DNA of 64,000 bases from Trichoplax sp. H2 (GCA_003344405.1 NOWV01000152.1:1-64000); one strand, 5' to 3'; counted from the stretch's first letter, positions 1 through 14,000 are shown. Notes: generated from the letters alone by a model not told the origin. A program made the numbers and translations.

Positions 1-2258
1 CTTGTAAAATAATGAAGAAGAAAAGATGGCGACATGATGATTTGGCAGGGTAAAACTTAAAGACACTATCACTTTGTAGGTATTTTGTATAGTAAAATAA
101 TACTAATTACATACTAAAAACTACAAAGGACTCTACTTTTAGTCCTTTTACTACAGGATGTTAATAAAATGTTGTCAAATTATGCAAAGTAAACTTGCAA
201 ATGAGTGTTCAATCATAATATTACTACTCAGCAATGGTTAATATAATTTTAATCTGTCCAGTAGCATTATTCTTCACATTAGGATATGTAGAGCAGATAT
301 TATAATTGCCGAATTACTAATGTAGTGCCCGGCTATTACCGGGATATATATAATGTCGAATGGTAATACTAACTATTAATTATTAACAAATGGGTACTTT
401 ATCAAATGCCCCACCCACCCGTACAATTAACAGTACTGTACTGTAGTAAAAGTACTGTACAGTATTGCAGTACTGTACTGTACAGTACTGTACTGTACAG
501 CATACAGTACAGTACACGGATACACGGTAAAAAGTTACTGAACCTCTGACAGGTCTATCAAATGGTAACACTATCTGTTAAATGAGCACATTATCGTAAA
601 CCGTCAGCAAAGCGACGGGAGTTTGCACTAGTATTGATTGAAAGCTAAGTTTTATAACACTATCCACTTTTGCGACGTCTAAATTTGGTGATTTAATATC
701 AAAAGAGGGAGATTTATAATTATCGTCAATGACGACTTTGTGACTACCTAATAAATTAAATTAAGTATTCAACTGAAGTAATATTTTTGTTTCAGTATAG
801 AAAGTAGTGGCTTTAAATTTTAAGATTCTTAAATGAATGCTATATGTGTTGATTCTGTCAATTGTTCCTTTATGACATTCGACAGCAAGATTCCGGCATT
901 AGTATTATACAATTTAAAACTTCAAAGTTTTAATCCTCCAGTTTTATGACTTTGAGAATTACGGAAATTAACTTGATTGCGCAATTAGATCAATTCAATT
1001 AAACCAAAGACGTAGTAATAAGAATAGCCGTTATAGAATTAGTCTTGATACACGGCACATTGGTAATCTCTGTAGCATTTGAAATAAGGAAATAGCAAGT
1101 AGAAGATTTCGTATTGACTCGGTTAATGAATACCATCAATGGCTTTATGAAATTGGTGAATAGGCATGATTTAATGATAGTCAAGTATGTATAGTTTTAA
1201 TCATTTTATTTATCGGAAGTTAGGTTGAGAGTTTCCAATTATTTTTATAGGGTACCTAAAACAATTTATAGTTGGTCTATTAGGTAAAAAAGGGGGTAAA
1301 TATTATCTATCTTGATAGAAAATTATCTAGATATAATAAATAGGACTAGGCGAATACCTTTCGAGCTCTTTTTGCCGGCAAGTTTATCCAATATTTAAGA
1401 GAGAAGTTGACAGTGCTAGAAGCTTCTTCGGCCATGTTCTGATGTGTTTGTATTTAAATGCAACATTACAATTCAATCATAGAATTTTGAATTACCTTTA
1501 CCTAGTAATTGGTACTATCCCTGATATTGCCGGAAAATAAAATTGAATAAGTCTATAATTAAAAAATCGGCGTCAAATACTTTATAATTCCTTCTTTTAC
1601 TATTTTTCGCGATCCTCAACATTATTTCACAGAAATATAAGCTTATTAGAGATGAGCATTAATTATCTTCATTTACTTGAAATTTTTCTGTCAATGAATA
1701 TCTATGTTTGTTGATTAGTTCTTTACTATATTTAGTAAATGATTTTGATATCCGATTGGTCTTATAATTATTTATTTTTATTGTCATTAACAATCAGTGA
1801 CATAAAATTTCTTGGCAAACGCTACAGTAAACAATAAACATCATTATTAAAGTTGTGGCATATCGTTTAGTGCGGTGTTTATCGTTTATTGCTGGCTACA
1901 TCTATCTTGCTAATTGATTATATTAGAAGAGTATATTAATGATTTACGATAGAAATAAGGTAAGATGATAGATTGGGGCATTAATCATATACGAAATGGA
2001 ATAGGCATCAACAAAATTATGTTAACATGATTTGTTGCAGTAGGCATTAACTTGTATGTTTGTCTTCCAACCCATTTCTTTGAATCATGATTGATTTTTT
2101 TATTATTTTACCATTAACTTCGAAAAATATATAGAGCCTAAATTTAATTGTTAAATGCAATTAAAGAAAACAAAAACGTAATAATAGGAGAGAGAACACA
2201 CACGAACAAGAAAAAGAAATCTAAAACGTACTCGCAACCAAGAGAAAGCAATTTTGCA
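1..2258. other. 5' flank of the guanylate cyclase gene, no gene seen
   Basis: AT-rich non-coding DNA. Apart from the GTAC repeat cluster at about 430-517, I see no exon with a plausible family match or splice context on either strand. Short ORFs here (for example minus strand 999-1184) look like chance. The cyclase promoter should lie in the right part of this stretch. Confidence 0.6.
430..517. repeat. GTAC palindromic repeat cluster
   Basis: A run of overlapping GTACTGTAC and CTGTACAGTAC words, nearly self-complementary over its whole length, so it can fold into hairpins. The same repeat recurs at 13.0-14.0, 32.3-33.15, 45.8-47.0 and 58.1-59.3 kb. Here it lies upstream of the guanylate cyclase gene. 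The overlapping ORF on the minus strand is a low-complexity artefact. Confidence 0.85.
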
Positions 2259-5200
2259 ATGCAAGCCGAAAATCGTTGTGATCGTCAAGAAAGAGCCGTT
2301 GGTGCTTCTCCTAGCAAATATGCCGAATTTTTTAGTGTTAGTCCTGGAGAGAGTGATAGTGATAATATCAATTACATTCCAACTACTCTTGGCAAAAATC
2401 GATGCTGGTTAAGAGATGATCCTGGTCACGACAGTAGCCGACGAATACAAATGTTTAAAATATGTATATTGATTTTGATACCATGTATTGGCCTTGCTGT
2501 TAGCACGATTATTACCTTACTTGCCGATGCCACTGAATATAGAAAGACTACCGAACTGAGTAATGAAATTATTGCTAGTATCAAATTAGGAAATTTAATT
2601 CACTACTTACAGATCGAACGTGGACAGACAGTACTTCTAGTTAGCTCAAAGTATGATAAAATAGTGTTTGTCAATGTCGTTAAACGCCGATTAGAAACGA
2701 ACAACGCCATCAAAGAGGTCGATCCATGGCCGATAAATGACTCGACATCTAGCTATTTATCCAATAGTACTAGTTTACGTAATTATTTAGATGCTCATCG
2801 TGATTCAGTTGTTGATATGGCAAACACAACCATTGATAGTGAACTAAAATTTTATTCTGATGTCAACAGAGAAATTTTAAATTGGATATCTAGGCGATTA
2901 CGCAATGCAAGGACAGAAATTTTATGGAATAATTTAGTCTCGTATCAGTTGTTTTTAAGCGGTAAAGAAGAAACTGGGATTGAACGCGCTCTTGGCGGTG
3001 TCTATTTTTCACAATCACAACTAAGTCATTTACAAATTCTCCATTATTATTCTAGATTACAGCGTGGACAAATGAGTATTAACTCTTCACGTCAATATTC
3101 AACTTATCTCGATAATCTCTATAAGGTCTACGTATTAAATGCTAGTGTATATGATCAATTGCAAATGCTACGCAAAGATATTATTGCTAATACATATCAT
3201 CAGCCATCAGTTACATATGCCTCTTACTGGTTTGAAAATATTACAATGTATATTGACCAACTCAAAACAATTCAAGATCTAACTGCATATTACATTCAAG
3301 CTGCATCGATAAGAATTGGCAATGCTGCTTACGTTAATTTTGTCATGTCTCTAATATTGTTGATTGTGGTTGCGATTGTATGCCCGCTTTTAATTTATTT
3401 TATATCAAAATTATTAAATCATATACAGTCATACGCCATTAATTTGGCTGATAAAACGCGCAAACTTGAACGAGAAAGACGAAAAACTGATAATTTACTA
3501 TGTGAAATGTTACCAAGATCAGTTGCTGATCAATTAAAACGTGGTAACCACGTTATTGCAGAATCTTACGATAATGTTACACTCTACTTTAGTGATATAG
3601 TTGGCTTTACTAATATTTGCCATCATAGTACTGCTCTCGAGGTAGTCAATATGCTTAATTATATTTACATCAATTTTGATAGTCAAATTGAAAAATACAA
3701 TGTCTATAAAGTGGAAACTATTGGCGATGCTTATATGGTTGTATCAGGAGTACCCAGTCGCTTGTCAGGGAATCGACATGCTGCGGAGATTGCCAACATG
3801 GCTATCGATCTTTTAGATGTAATGAAAGACTTAAGAGCGCCACATAAACCCGAAATCAAGATACAGTTACGCTCTGGGATTCATTCTGGTACAGTAATTA
3901 ATTTTATCATCCTTGTAAAGTAACCTATTGAATAGTATATTTAATTAAAAATATTTCAGTATTACCTAAATTGACTTATTGTTATGCTATATTAAATTTT
4001 GATTAGATTAAATCAACTGTCGTATTCAGTTTTGACATCATTTTCTAGTTGCGTAGTGTAGGTCAAGGGTCAAAAGCACATTAATTATTTGTAGTATATT
4101 CTTTTATAAGTCTAATTATTTAATCTGATGACATTTTTTCCAAATTTTGACATTATTCTACTAGTGGTATCAGGTTATAAGAAAATATAACATTAATTGT
4201 ATGAAATTTTTATTATTTCGGAAAAGTTTCCTGTTTATAGTTAGGGATTCAATAGATACAATAACTGTTTATATTTAGTCAGGGAGCAATTCGATTAATG
4301 TAGTTATTATGAAATGGAATCGACGAATGATATTTTTAAATTGACATGATTGAATTTCTGTTGTCCGAATTACGCAGTGGCTGATCGATATTCTGGGAAT
4401 TGATGGTAAATAGGGAAATCTTTATTCTTAACTGGTATTGCTTTTTGATATGATATAACAGAACAGATTTGATGTCATAGGAATATTCAAGTCATAGAAT
4501 ATTTAGCATGGTCTACTAGTAGATGAACGGAGCTAAGCCTACGCTGATACCGCCTTCCTTCTTTAATTTCTTCCTCATCTCAGGAGACATTTACTGACAT
4601 TCCCTTATTTTACCCTTCGTAGTATCATAGGAATCATTTCAAGAAAGTTATAACTTTTTAATAAATATCCTTATTTACATCAATCAAATTTCAACTTTGA
4701 ATTCTTACTATCGTTGAGTTTAGACGTCTTAATATCATAAATGTGATATTTTTCACTTTACCTGTTTATAATTATTTTATTAACAATTGAGAGAATATAA
4801 CAAGCTTTGTTTTAAACTCACTACATATAAAAACAGTTTAAAGGTATGTAGCGCTAAAGTGACTGATCAAACTTTTACTAAAAATTTTTAATCAATTCCC
4901 CATTTAGGAAAGTAGATTTGAACCTTTTATAGATTGTATATTAATTGGTAATATAGAATTAGTTTTACGGTAAGAATATCATCGTTGGTTGTGATTATGT
5001 TTAAATATTAAAAGAATAAGCAGATGTCTATGTAAAGGTGGAAAAGTCTTGATCATTATAGATCTGATATGAATGTTCGATTCTTATTATATGGGAGAGA
5101 TTTGTTATAAGTGTGTTTACTACAATGCCTGATTTAGGAATAAGGTACTCCAGTTATTAGCTAGACTATAGATGATAACAGAGTTTCTAACACCGAATGA

Positions 5201-6890
5201 GATCTAATTTAATTTAGCTTACTCATAACTTACACTGTGAACTGCAGATATAATAATAGGATAAGAAAGTGAGTAAAGTAATAAGACGCAATGTGATAGC
5301 AGATACATAATATGTATAATGTTTCTGTGACTTAAAACAAAATTATTACATGCTTTATTATTTACGATCACCTTTTTGATAACAGTCTAGAGATTAAATA
5401 TCCTAAATGGTCATATTTTATTTGGTATAATTTGCCCTATTGATTTATTATTAGACTGAATTTTGTAATCTTAGAATACACTAAGAAGGTGTTTTTAAAA
5501 TATTAGATTAAGACATTTCCAAAATATTATTCGGTATTCACATCATATTTGTAAGTAACTACTGTCTATATTAGTTTATTGATAATCATTCGTAATATTG
5601 TATCTATTTCTTATTGATCTTAATGATCTATAGTATATTTTATATAATGTATTTTATCACAGGTAAAAATATATTGCAGTATGCATGCTTGTAACTCAGC
5701 TGAAATAATTAGATAGATTATAAAGATATATTAAAAAGTTGTCTACAGGATAAAAAGCTGACTTGTACCGCTTAGAGTAGTACAGAAACTATTATTAGAA
5801 GAGTAATTCTACTTAATTTCAAATCATAATACTGATTTTCTGCATCAAAGAGGGAAAAGATTACCTATTTTATATTATCTCATATTGTCACAACCTAGGT
5901 TGAGAGAGTGCTATATGAGATTACTTATCTTTATCGTCGCATTTCAAGCTAGAATAGGCTTGGGCTATGTAATTTTCTATTTAGTATGCTGCTAGGAATG
6001 TAGTAGCATTATTACTATATAAGTATATAAATAGTATGCACAGTTTCGGTATGTGCCCTTCGTACATGTATTTAATTCTTCATATACTTTGCTGACTGTA
6101 ACGACAGGCAATCATACGTGTACTTTTGATAGTATTGTTACTATCGCCTAAGTAATATATTTGATACTTAAATTATCATGTCTAATAAAAATACATACTG
6201 TAAATAATGTAATCAGCGCTGCTGTCAATTACACAATCAGATTGTTAGCTTATTTTATATCAAAAATTGCATTAAAAGTATTCAGCTACCTAAATCTATT
6301 TTTTTAAAATGTACTTTTAAATAGGTTCTGTAGCAGCTGGTGTAGTTGGTAGGAAAATGCCACGCTATTGCTTATTCGGAGATGCAGTCAATGTTGCTTC
6401 TCGTATGGAATCATTAGGAGATGGTATAGTTACTACATATCGAAATTTTAACAAAGAAAAATTGTGGTTATTTACTTAGACTAAGATATTGTTATCAAAT
6501 TCATTGTTTAGCTTCCAAAATTCACTGTAGTGAGAGCACGTATAACATCTTATCTAATCATGGCATTTATGATTTCCAACCGAGAGGAGAAATGAACGTA
6601 AAGGTTAGCGATCATAGATGTTACTTATTATAGGCGCCAATAGGTCAGATTAAGATCAGTAGATTTACTTAATTGGATGATTTTAAATTGCATAAACGTA
6701 AGATAGATTGTTTTACTCAGAAGAAGGGCTTGCTTTATACAATTGTAAATACTGCTGCTTGAGAACCATTGTTTATATTCTATTCCGTTAATGACATAAA
6801 TATTTCTCTACGTTATTATAGGGCCTAGGGGTCATGAGAACGTTTTGGCTTATTGGAAAAATAATTACTTTTAATACTGTGATAAGTTGA
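2259..6890 (+). CDS. NIT-domain receptor guanylate cyclase (4 coding exons)
   Basis: Membrane guanylate cyclase making cGMP from GTP; about 629 aa. Exons 2259-3888, 6325-6423, 6512-6603, 6822-6890, all with GT-AG borders and matching phase. Order: cytosolic N-terminus, membrane segment near residues 66-88, NIT (nitrate/nitrite-sensing type) extracellular region about 90-340, second membrane segment about 356-385, signalling helix ([20 protein letters not shown]), then the class III cyclase domain. Metal-binding Asp residues are in FSDIVGFT and ETIGDAY. The Glu of VETIGDAY and the Cys of MPRYCLFGD are the GTP-selecting residues, so it is a guanylate and not adenylate cyclase. NVASRMES carries the transition-state Arg. 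I chose the ATG at 2259 because the open frame upstream starts only with TTG just after a stop. An extra 5' exon cannot be excluded. NIT cyclases are a known expanded family in placozoans; the ligand is unproven here. Confidence 0.9.
3889..6324 (+). other. Intron 1 of the guanylate cyclase gene (2.4 kb)
   Basis: Bounded by a GTACAG donor right after the codons for IHSG and a TTTTAAATAG acceptor before the codons for SVAAGVVG. This restores the conserved cyclase block across the junction. It is long for this window. I see no exon, repeat cluster or RNA gene inside. Confidence 0.85.
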
Positions 6891-9030
6891 AATGCTGATA
6901 GATATAAAAGTTTCCCTAGTAGAAAGAGTTGAAAATTTTTCACTTCGTGATTCAAATTCTGTGGGGTGCGATGTGTAGGCCAAACTATAATTAAAGAAGT
7001 AAGCGAAGCTATGCAGTGATCTATAATATTTATTACTCAGATAATGAGATAATTACAGATGATAATTATCGTGTCTTAAAACATTTCGAACATCTTATAT
7101 TGAATATTTAAACAATTTAGACTCTACGGCTTTCATAATCATTTATACCACAAGTTAGTATCGTAACTTTAAATTTTGACACTGACTGAAATAATAACGC
7201 ACTGCATGTGTTTTCAAATCTTTATTAACCCAAAATTTTCAGTTCTGATGGGATAATTTACAATATTAATAATAAGACAAAGGCTTTCTGATAGTTTAAT
7301 CTACTGTAACTCGAAATTTACATTTAAGAAAGTACTACGAAGGATTGATGAGTCAGACATAGGTAGATTTGTCTCTCTAATTCAGAGCTAATATTATACT
7401 ACATATTCTGCTATAAGTTGAATATGTATACTTAAATTTCAAGGGTCATATTTATCCTATGTATATCTTGCTGAAATTAAAATTTGGATTATGATTGTTT
7501 AAAGATAAGGCTTTTGCGACTATCAACGTTCCCGATGTTATAAATAATATCGATTATGTATTATTGCAATTGTGTTAATTATAGGTTACTTTTGAATATG
7601 TTGCCAATCTATGATATCAGCTATTAAGTAAAAGGATAAGTGCAACAATAAAATTTAAAAATTTCATGTTATCGATCAATATGCGATCTTTTATGAATAT
7701 TTATCTTCCTAATTTCACCACTATTACTATTTAGGACCATAGTTAAATTGTAAATCTGGCGTAACTGTAGTTAGTTATGCCTACTTTCAGCATTTATGAA
7801 CGAGCTTGTAAGTTGATAGTTGCAACAACATGGAATTTTAAGATGAAAATATTGAGGTAATTTGTTAAATTAGATAACGTCTATGGTGATGCTGAAATGA
7901 ATCAAAAAAGTAATGCTGTAATGATTAGTTATTATAGTGTACATCATGAAAATACAGAAATAACTATTAGTATACATTTTCACTGCGAAGTACTTGCTAT
8001 CGCACGCAATGAAATAGTAAATACATATGTTCGGTTTATTAGCTTATCAGACCATAGTCTTCTAAATCATCAAAAGATTGATATATGAAGAACAAGAGTT
8101 CTATTATAATTAAAAAAGCATAATGTGCCATGGTCAATATCGCACCTTGCAATTGAAGAAATTATACAGTATGTATGCACTACGGATCAAAATAGAAGAT
8201 AATAAAGTTATCAGTGGCTCTCAGGTTACGTTCATATGTAGCGCAGGTTCCACATATTTAGGATCAGTTTACAAAATTCGAAATGAAAAAGATTCATGTC
8301 GCTAAAACTATTATTTATATAGAATCTAATGATATTTTAAGTACTATAGTTCAGCAGAATAAACACTAGATTCTCCTCGTAAATGAATTTAGATAGTCAG
8401 CTTTTAATAATGTAGATTACTGTAAGTAATTAAATTTGCACATGTCATCCACTATCCTGTTGTATATAATGCATATGAAGTTAAATTATCGCTAGCGCTA
8501 GTTGGATTTGGCCAATGTCTATTACCAAACGCATTATAACAGTATTACATGGAAGCGCAGATAGAAGAAGTAGCTGCAATTTTTATTTGGTTTTCAAATG
8601 GGAATTCTGTTAAATAAAATTTAAACACCGCACTACGGCATCTTTTGAAAGATAACGTCACTGTGTCACAAAGTGTTATATTTACAGTTTCGATTTCAAA
8701 TACTTTTTTACCTTTCCATTGCTATCGCCCAAAATGACGCATTAGCGCAAAGGCGCTTAAATGTAATTTTTCGACAAATAACATGTTCACGAAAACTTGT
8801 ATGGGAAACGGAAGGATTAAATTATAAGATACAGAAGTGAATTGTATAACCTCACACGGTATTATCTTTCTTATACCGTATCCATTCATTACAGTATGGA
8901 GGTCTACATTGATATTATTAGTAGCTAATGATATTTAAATTTTTCTTTTTCATTAACCTTACAATATTTTTTGCAATGAACGTTATCTTTAGGATAATGC
9001 AAATTATTGCTTTATCTAGCTATATGTAGA
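6891..9030. other. Convergent interval between cyclase and PAF1, no gene seen
   Basis: 3'-3' spacer of about 2.1 kb, AT-rich. Two short open frames (7897-8088, 8123-8305) have no recognisable similarity and no splice context. No GTAC repeat cluster is present. Confidence 0.6.
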
Positions 9031-12000
9031 CTATTCGTCCGAGCTAGAGCTTGAAGTTGCAAGATCGCTTAGCAAGCTAGCTCCAGCTTCTGCTTTCTCA
9101 TCAGTTTCTGATTCTTCATCTGATTCTTCATCAACTACAACATTCTCCAATTGCGACAATTTTACTTGCTATATAAAATAGCAAATGCGATAGTTAATTT
9201 AATGTCACAACCAACATATAACACTTACACACCAATTTTTACCGACCTGGTTCGCCAATTCTTCCTCGTTAAAATCACGATATTCAACAGTAAGCCGGTT
9301 ATTCACATTATCACCTTTAACATTTGCTCTCTGTTTGCTCAATTTTACCCTTTCAAATAATTTATTAAAATGACAGACTTAATCCCTAGAGAGTATTACA
9401 TCAATTACATACATGTGTTAATTGTATTACCTCCAATCTACTTCGTTATAAAATACCTTCCCATCTCTTTTTTCGAAAATATAAGTGTCCTACACATGAA
9501 AACGCATCAACGGTTGACTTTATGAGGGGCAAATATTTTTGGGTAATAATACATCTGTTGTTAATAGTGTACAAGAATGTTCAAACATTATTACATTACT
9601 TACATCGCGGCCGCTATCGCGCGATTTTACCACCCAGTTATACTCTCTCGCAAGATTGTAGTCCCTACAGTTTCTACGGACACAATACGATTTATTTTAG
9701 TGTCGAAAAATATAATAAGACGATATAATGACTCTTACTAAATTACCTAGATGTCTCACTATCTTGGTTTTCAGATACTTTCCTTTTTTTTGCATCAGTG
9801 GCTATGGGTGTATAATATCCTACAAATTGATTACCAGTATCTACTTGCATACCTCTGAGTTATATCAGTTGAAAAGTAAAAATTTAGAAATATCTACGGT
9901 ATTTATACTACAGTATAATTGCTTTTACGAAATAGCCAAAGGTTATCGTAATATATCGTACTTAATGACAGAATTAGACATTTGCTGTTCAGTTAATTTT
10001 GATCCATCAGTTAATTTAGAGGGGTCAGAATCAAAGGTGACAAGCGCAAGCGAGTACTTCCACATCTATTCAATTTTAAAAACGGACAATAAATTAATCA
10101 CGTATCAGAATCATTTATAAGAAGTGTATATTTAGCATAAGTTGAGTGGACATCATAGGAATTGAAGCACTGCATAAAATTCCGTTTGGCTATTGCAAGG
10201 AAATATTACCTCGAAGTCGGGAAATAGAGGGTAGGATCGCTTCGCAGTAACGCCAGGTTTAGTAGGATGATCTATAATCTGCGTTAAATATAAAATTTAA
10301 TCACTCGGTGGTATGCACAACGAAAGCTAAGAAATAGAGAGCTGACGGTCTCAGATATCTTACAGGCTTTTTGGTGGCTTCAAAAGTTTTCTCAATAGCT
10401 TTGATTTGACTTTCTTTATCCTGTATCAAAGCCATCAATATTTCATTACGTGACGGCAGACAGTAAAACAGAATTTTGGGGATCGCTGTAACTTTTACAG
10501 AAACATTGAACACAATCTACGCTATTCTGTTTGTTATACAAATCTGCATAAATAGATCTTTTGTAAGAGTTGCAAAAAAAATCCATATAGTCACATTGTA
10601 CTATTCTTTGACCGTAACGACTAGTGTATTAGGGTCTATGCCACATGCATTCTTTTTTGTTTTAATATTTAATTATGTTTGCTATGTAGTTTCTAATCTT
10701 ATAAAGTAATCCATGCTACCTTATACTTTTCCAAATTCTTAGCATATTTTCTGACGCTATAACCGACTCTGTTAAAGAAGTATACATTTTATAACAGCAA
10801 TCAGTAATTATAATAATAAAATTAATATGGTTGAAAATATTTATTACTTTGTTTCTGGTTTATCGGGATTCTGTGCCATTCGTACTCCTTCGTTGGATAA
10901 GTACTCATTTCGACGCATCCACGATACTGTCCTCGAATGCCTAGTCCTGGTGCGATTATAACAATATAAGTAATAAAAGTCAAATTCTCCACATAATAAA
11001 AAAAACTCAGCGCTACTGATCGTTAAAGTGCGATTACCACTTTGGTATACATCGCCAAGTAAACTAAAGTAAACAAATAGTAAATCGAAAGTTAAAATCT
11101 AATAAATCGTACCCCTTGCGATCCATGGAAGCTGATCCTTCTATCCCTAACAAGGCTTTGTCGGCATCGTCTAACTCCGCTATTATTGGCCCAAAGAAAG
11201 TAAATTGGGCACATTAACAACAGTTTACCGCGGAGGTTTTACACTTCATTAATGGGATTATGGTTATAAATTTATCCGTGTTACAGTTATCCAAACGAAC
11301 CGTCTTCATCGATTATGTAAGCGTCAGGATCAATTAAACCATTCTTAACGCCGGCATCTGTGTCAGTCAACAACTCATGCTTGTGTTCTCTTTCAAGTGA
11401 GGTAGTATTATAATCTGTAAAGCTATGAAATGTAGAATATTCTGGTTAAGTAATTTCTATCAATAGCATAAGGTATAGTTTATTGATGTCACAACGACAG
11501 GGATGAATGGTAGTACTGTAAATTGGGTATGTTATCGCTAGGATAATAAGCAAGATGTTATTAACTTTTCATAGTGTAGGATTACTTTTAACCAATCTAT
11601 TCAACATTTATGACATACAATTATTATAATTGTCGTCGTATAACAGTATTGCCTTTTCTTTTACAGCAAATCAGTGATTTACGTTAAGATAATTTTATTA
11701 CATACATATGATGCATAAAAGAATGTACTATACATACGTAGACGGTCCATCAGCAGAGAGATTTTAAATAGAACTTACCGATTATTTTCAAACGGATAGC
11801 GTAGAAATTTGGGATCAAATGGAATATCAGGGAGTGTATTTCGGTATTTGATACGGCAGAGAAGGTCAGATCTATAGGAGATTGGAAGTTACATTATTAA
11901 AATTTATAGATATTATCAAATAATTTTCAACTAGAGAACCGTATTCTAGACGCTGTAATCGAACTTAAATTTGCTTAGTGTAGAATTATTCATAACTGAT

Positions 12001-12625
12001 TTTGATAATCATGATACGTGCTGACATTTGTCTACTGTCATTAGGATTAGAAAGATAAAGAAAATATATGTCGCAGAGATATTACAGCTAAGATGAATAT
12101 ATCAAATTGATTTACTCGTATCGCGTTTATTACAGTACAAGCAGTTGCTTTAGTGCAATGAGATATACAGTATAATGTGCCTGCACAGTAGATTACCGAT
12201 ACAGAATATTGCCATTGCCAAGTAAAGCAATGAATCTAGGTTAGCTGTCACAATTATGATGATATTTTCAAGATAAGCATTACTGCTATAGAAGCTCGAG
12301 CAAAATACAGTCATTTTGCTGGTGTGTTAGCCGAGGACTTACTTCGATTGCCGTGATGAAGACCTGTCAATACAAATTAATAATAAATGAAAAGGACATT
12401 TCGTTAAAGTAAGTACACGAAGCAATTATTCACTTTTTATTAAGATTATTCAATATCGGAATAATTGTAAAATAAATTGAGAATATTGGATATTCGATTA
12501 CGGTACAAAACAACGTTGCCATGTTTTTACATCGACTAAAGTGAGATCCAGCAAGTTTAAAACAAGATTTATTAAGACGCTATTTACCTTACAGAATGAG
12601 AGCTGTCTCGATTTCCTGTTGGCAT
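9031..12625 (-). CDS. PAF1: RNA polymerase II-associated factor 1 (PAF1 complex), 15 coding exons
   Basis: Core subunit of the nuclear Paf1 complex, which acts in Pol II elongation and histone modification. Exons in transcript order: 12588-12625, 12343-12363, 11779-11871, 11301-11422, 11113-11179, 10848-10946, 10720-10768, 10364-10420, 10210-10278, 9962-10065, 9747-9854, 9604-9664, 9431-9489, 9247-9349, 9031-9168. All phases join, giving 395 aa from the ATG at 12625. Family hallmarks in order: [10 protein letters not shown] near the N-terminus, [41 protein letters not shown] then [46 protein letters not shown], and an acidic Ser/Glu/Asp tail ending SSSSSDE. The tail is much shorter than in vertebrate PAF1. 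Exon 2 is only 21 nt. The splice choice at 9247 (CAG|GTCGGT) was set by alignment length; the others are well defined. Confidence 0.93.
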
Positions 12626-12678
12626 TTTCTAGTTTATTAAAATGGATGGTTAATATAATCACTTTAAGTATTGAGATG

Positions 12679-12702
12679 TCATCATCATCATCATCATCAT
12701 CA
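12679..12702. repeat. (TCA)8 microsatellite
   Basis: About eight perfect TCA units roughly 55 bp upstream of the PAF1 start codon, so probably in its 5' UTR or core promoter (TGA repeats on the PAF1 sense strand). Confidence 0.9.
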
Positions 12703-12969
12703 ACAAGTTTGGTTTAGATCAATGACGAAAATGAAACGGACTCTTTGTCCAATACTTGAATTTAGTATTGGTTATGCATCGATCTTACAGCAGAATTGCA
12801 CTGGTGCAGTGGTCCTACCTGTTCCTGATTGATTGATGTTGTATTCAGTGATGCTGGTAGTAAGAAATTGAAGCACTAGATCGATTGCACAATGCGTTTT
12901 AGGAAAGCATTTAATGGCGGAGCTCCTTTGCCGAGTGTAGCAGAACAGTGCTCTGCCAAGAGGACTGGT

Positions 12970-14000
12970 CCAGTACGGTACTGGACTGTCTTGGCTCGAG
13001 CTGTATCGTACTGATTGCATCTCCGTCTTTACCCTACCGTACTGTACACTGTACAGTACAGTACAGTGCGCTTTCTCGTCCGCTTTTTACTGTACTGTAC
13101 TGTACACTGTACGTACACTACTGTACCATATACAGTACTGTAGCCAATCGCCGAAAATCAATAGGTCTGTATCGTATCTTCTAGGTCTGTATGCGTATCA
13201 GTATAGTATCTTCTAGGCGTTCAGTGAATACTGTGTACACTGTACTGTACAGTACGAAAATGGAAAAGTCCATTACAATACAGTACTGTTGAGAATTTTT
13301 ACAGATTTTACTTAAAAATTAGAACAAATCTATAGAAATGAAAGCCAGATTGACATTCCCGAGTTATTGGGCTACATCAATATATAAGATGTAGCCTACT
13401 TTGGGCTTGCTTTAGTCTACACGGCTTATTTTCCAGTCCCATGTTAACCCCGCTGTGTACAGTGTACAGTACAATAGTGTACTGTACTTCAGACAGATGG
13501 ACTATTGGTACTCAATGAGGCTGTCAAGCGAAAAATGACTACTGTACTGTACTTAGTATGGATCTTCCATGTCTATTTTCGAAATCACCAGCATTCATTT
13601 CGATCGCGTCTACGATCTTATATTACTTTTTTCAAGTAGAAATTTTGAATAGATAATAAGATTCAATGTAATATTACTTCATTTAGAAAACATGAGTCCA
13701 TTTAAAATCGACTATCTGCATACTAAAGTACTGCCTTTTGGACGAGATGAGGCCGAAAATATCTGTCCGTCCAATGATCTTTTTCTTCTAGTAGTCCATC
13801 AGTCAGTCCATGATACACCGAGTAAAACAGATTCATGTGGTACTGTACAGTACTGTACTGTACTGTACAGGTTACACAACAATCTCTACAGTACTTTATT
13901 GTTATACTGTACTGTACACTGTACAGGCTCTATAAATGCTCTGTAAAATGGAAAGACTTACAGTACCGTACAGTACCGCACGGTACTGTGGTTAGAGGAC
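12970..14000. repeat. GTAC palindromic repeat complex
   Basis: Dense subclusters at about 12970-13160, 13226-13290, 13453-13550 and 13835-13990. They are built of alternating CTGTACAGTAC and GTACTGTAC words with CACTGTAC variants. They sit between the divergent starts of PAF1 and the coiled-coil gene. The open frames on both strands here read out repeated Tyr-Cys-Thr-Val type peptides and are not genes. Confidence 0.85.
13480..13790. repeat. Dispersed repeat, copy 1
   Basis: This stretch shares its ordered landmarks with 46370-46680: GATCTTCCATGTCT then TTTCGAAATCA, TTCAAGTAGA, AATATTACTTCATTTAGAAAA, TACTAAAGTA and finally CTGTCCGTCCAA. Same order and spacing in both copies with many substitutions, so this is an old dispersed repeat, possibly a non-autonomous mobile element. 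No terminal repeats or target-site duplication could be fixed by eye. Confidence 0.6.

Noticed and set aside
2148-2258. N-terminal extension of the cyclase open frame starting at TTG
   Set aside because: The frame opens at TTG immediately after an in-frame stop. The first ATG is at 2259, and TTG starts are not expected in an animal nuclear gene.
9522-10120. Plus-strand open frames over the PAF1 gene
   Set aside because: They lie opposite well-defined PAF1 exons and introns and have no family features.
13031-13160. GTAC clusters as a CRISPR array
   Set aside because: There is no regular repeat-spacer spacing and no cas genes, and the genome is eukaryotic. These are palindromic simple-type repeats.
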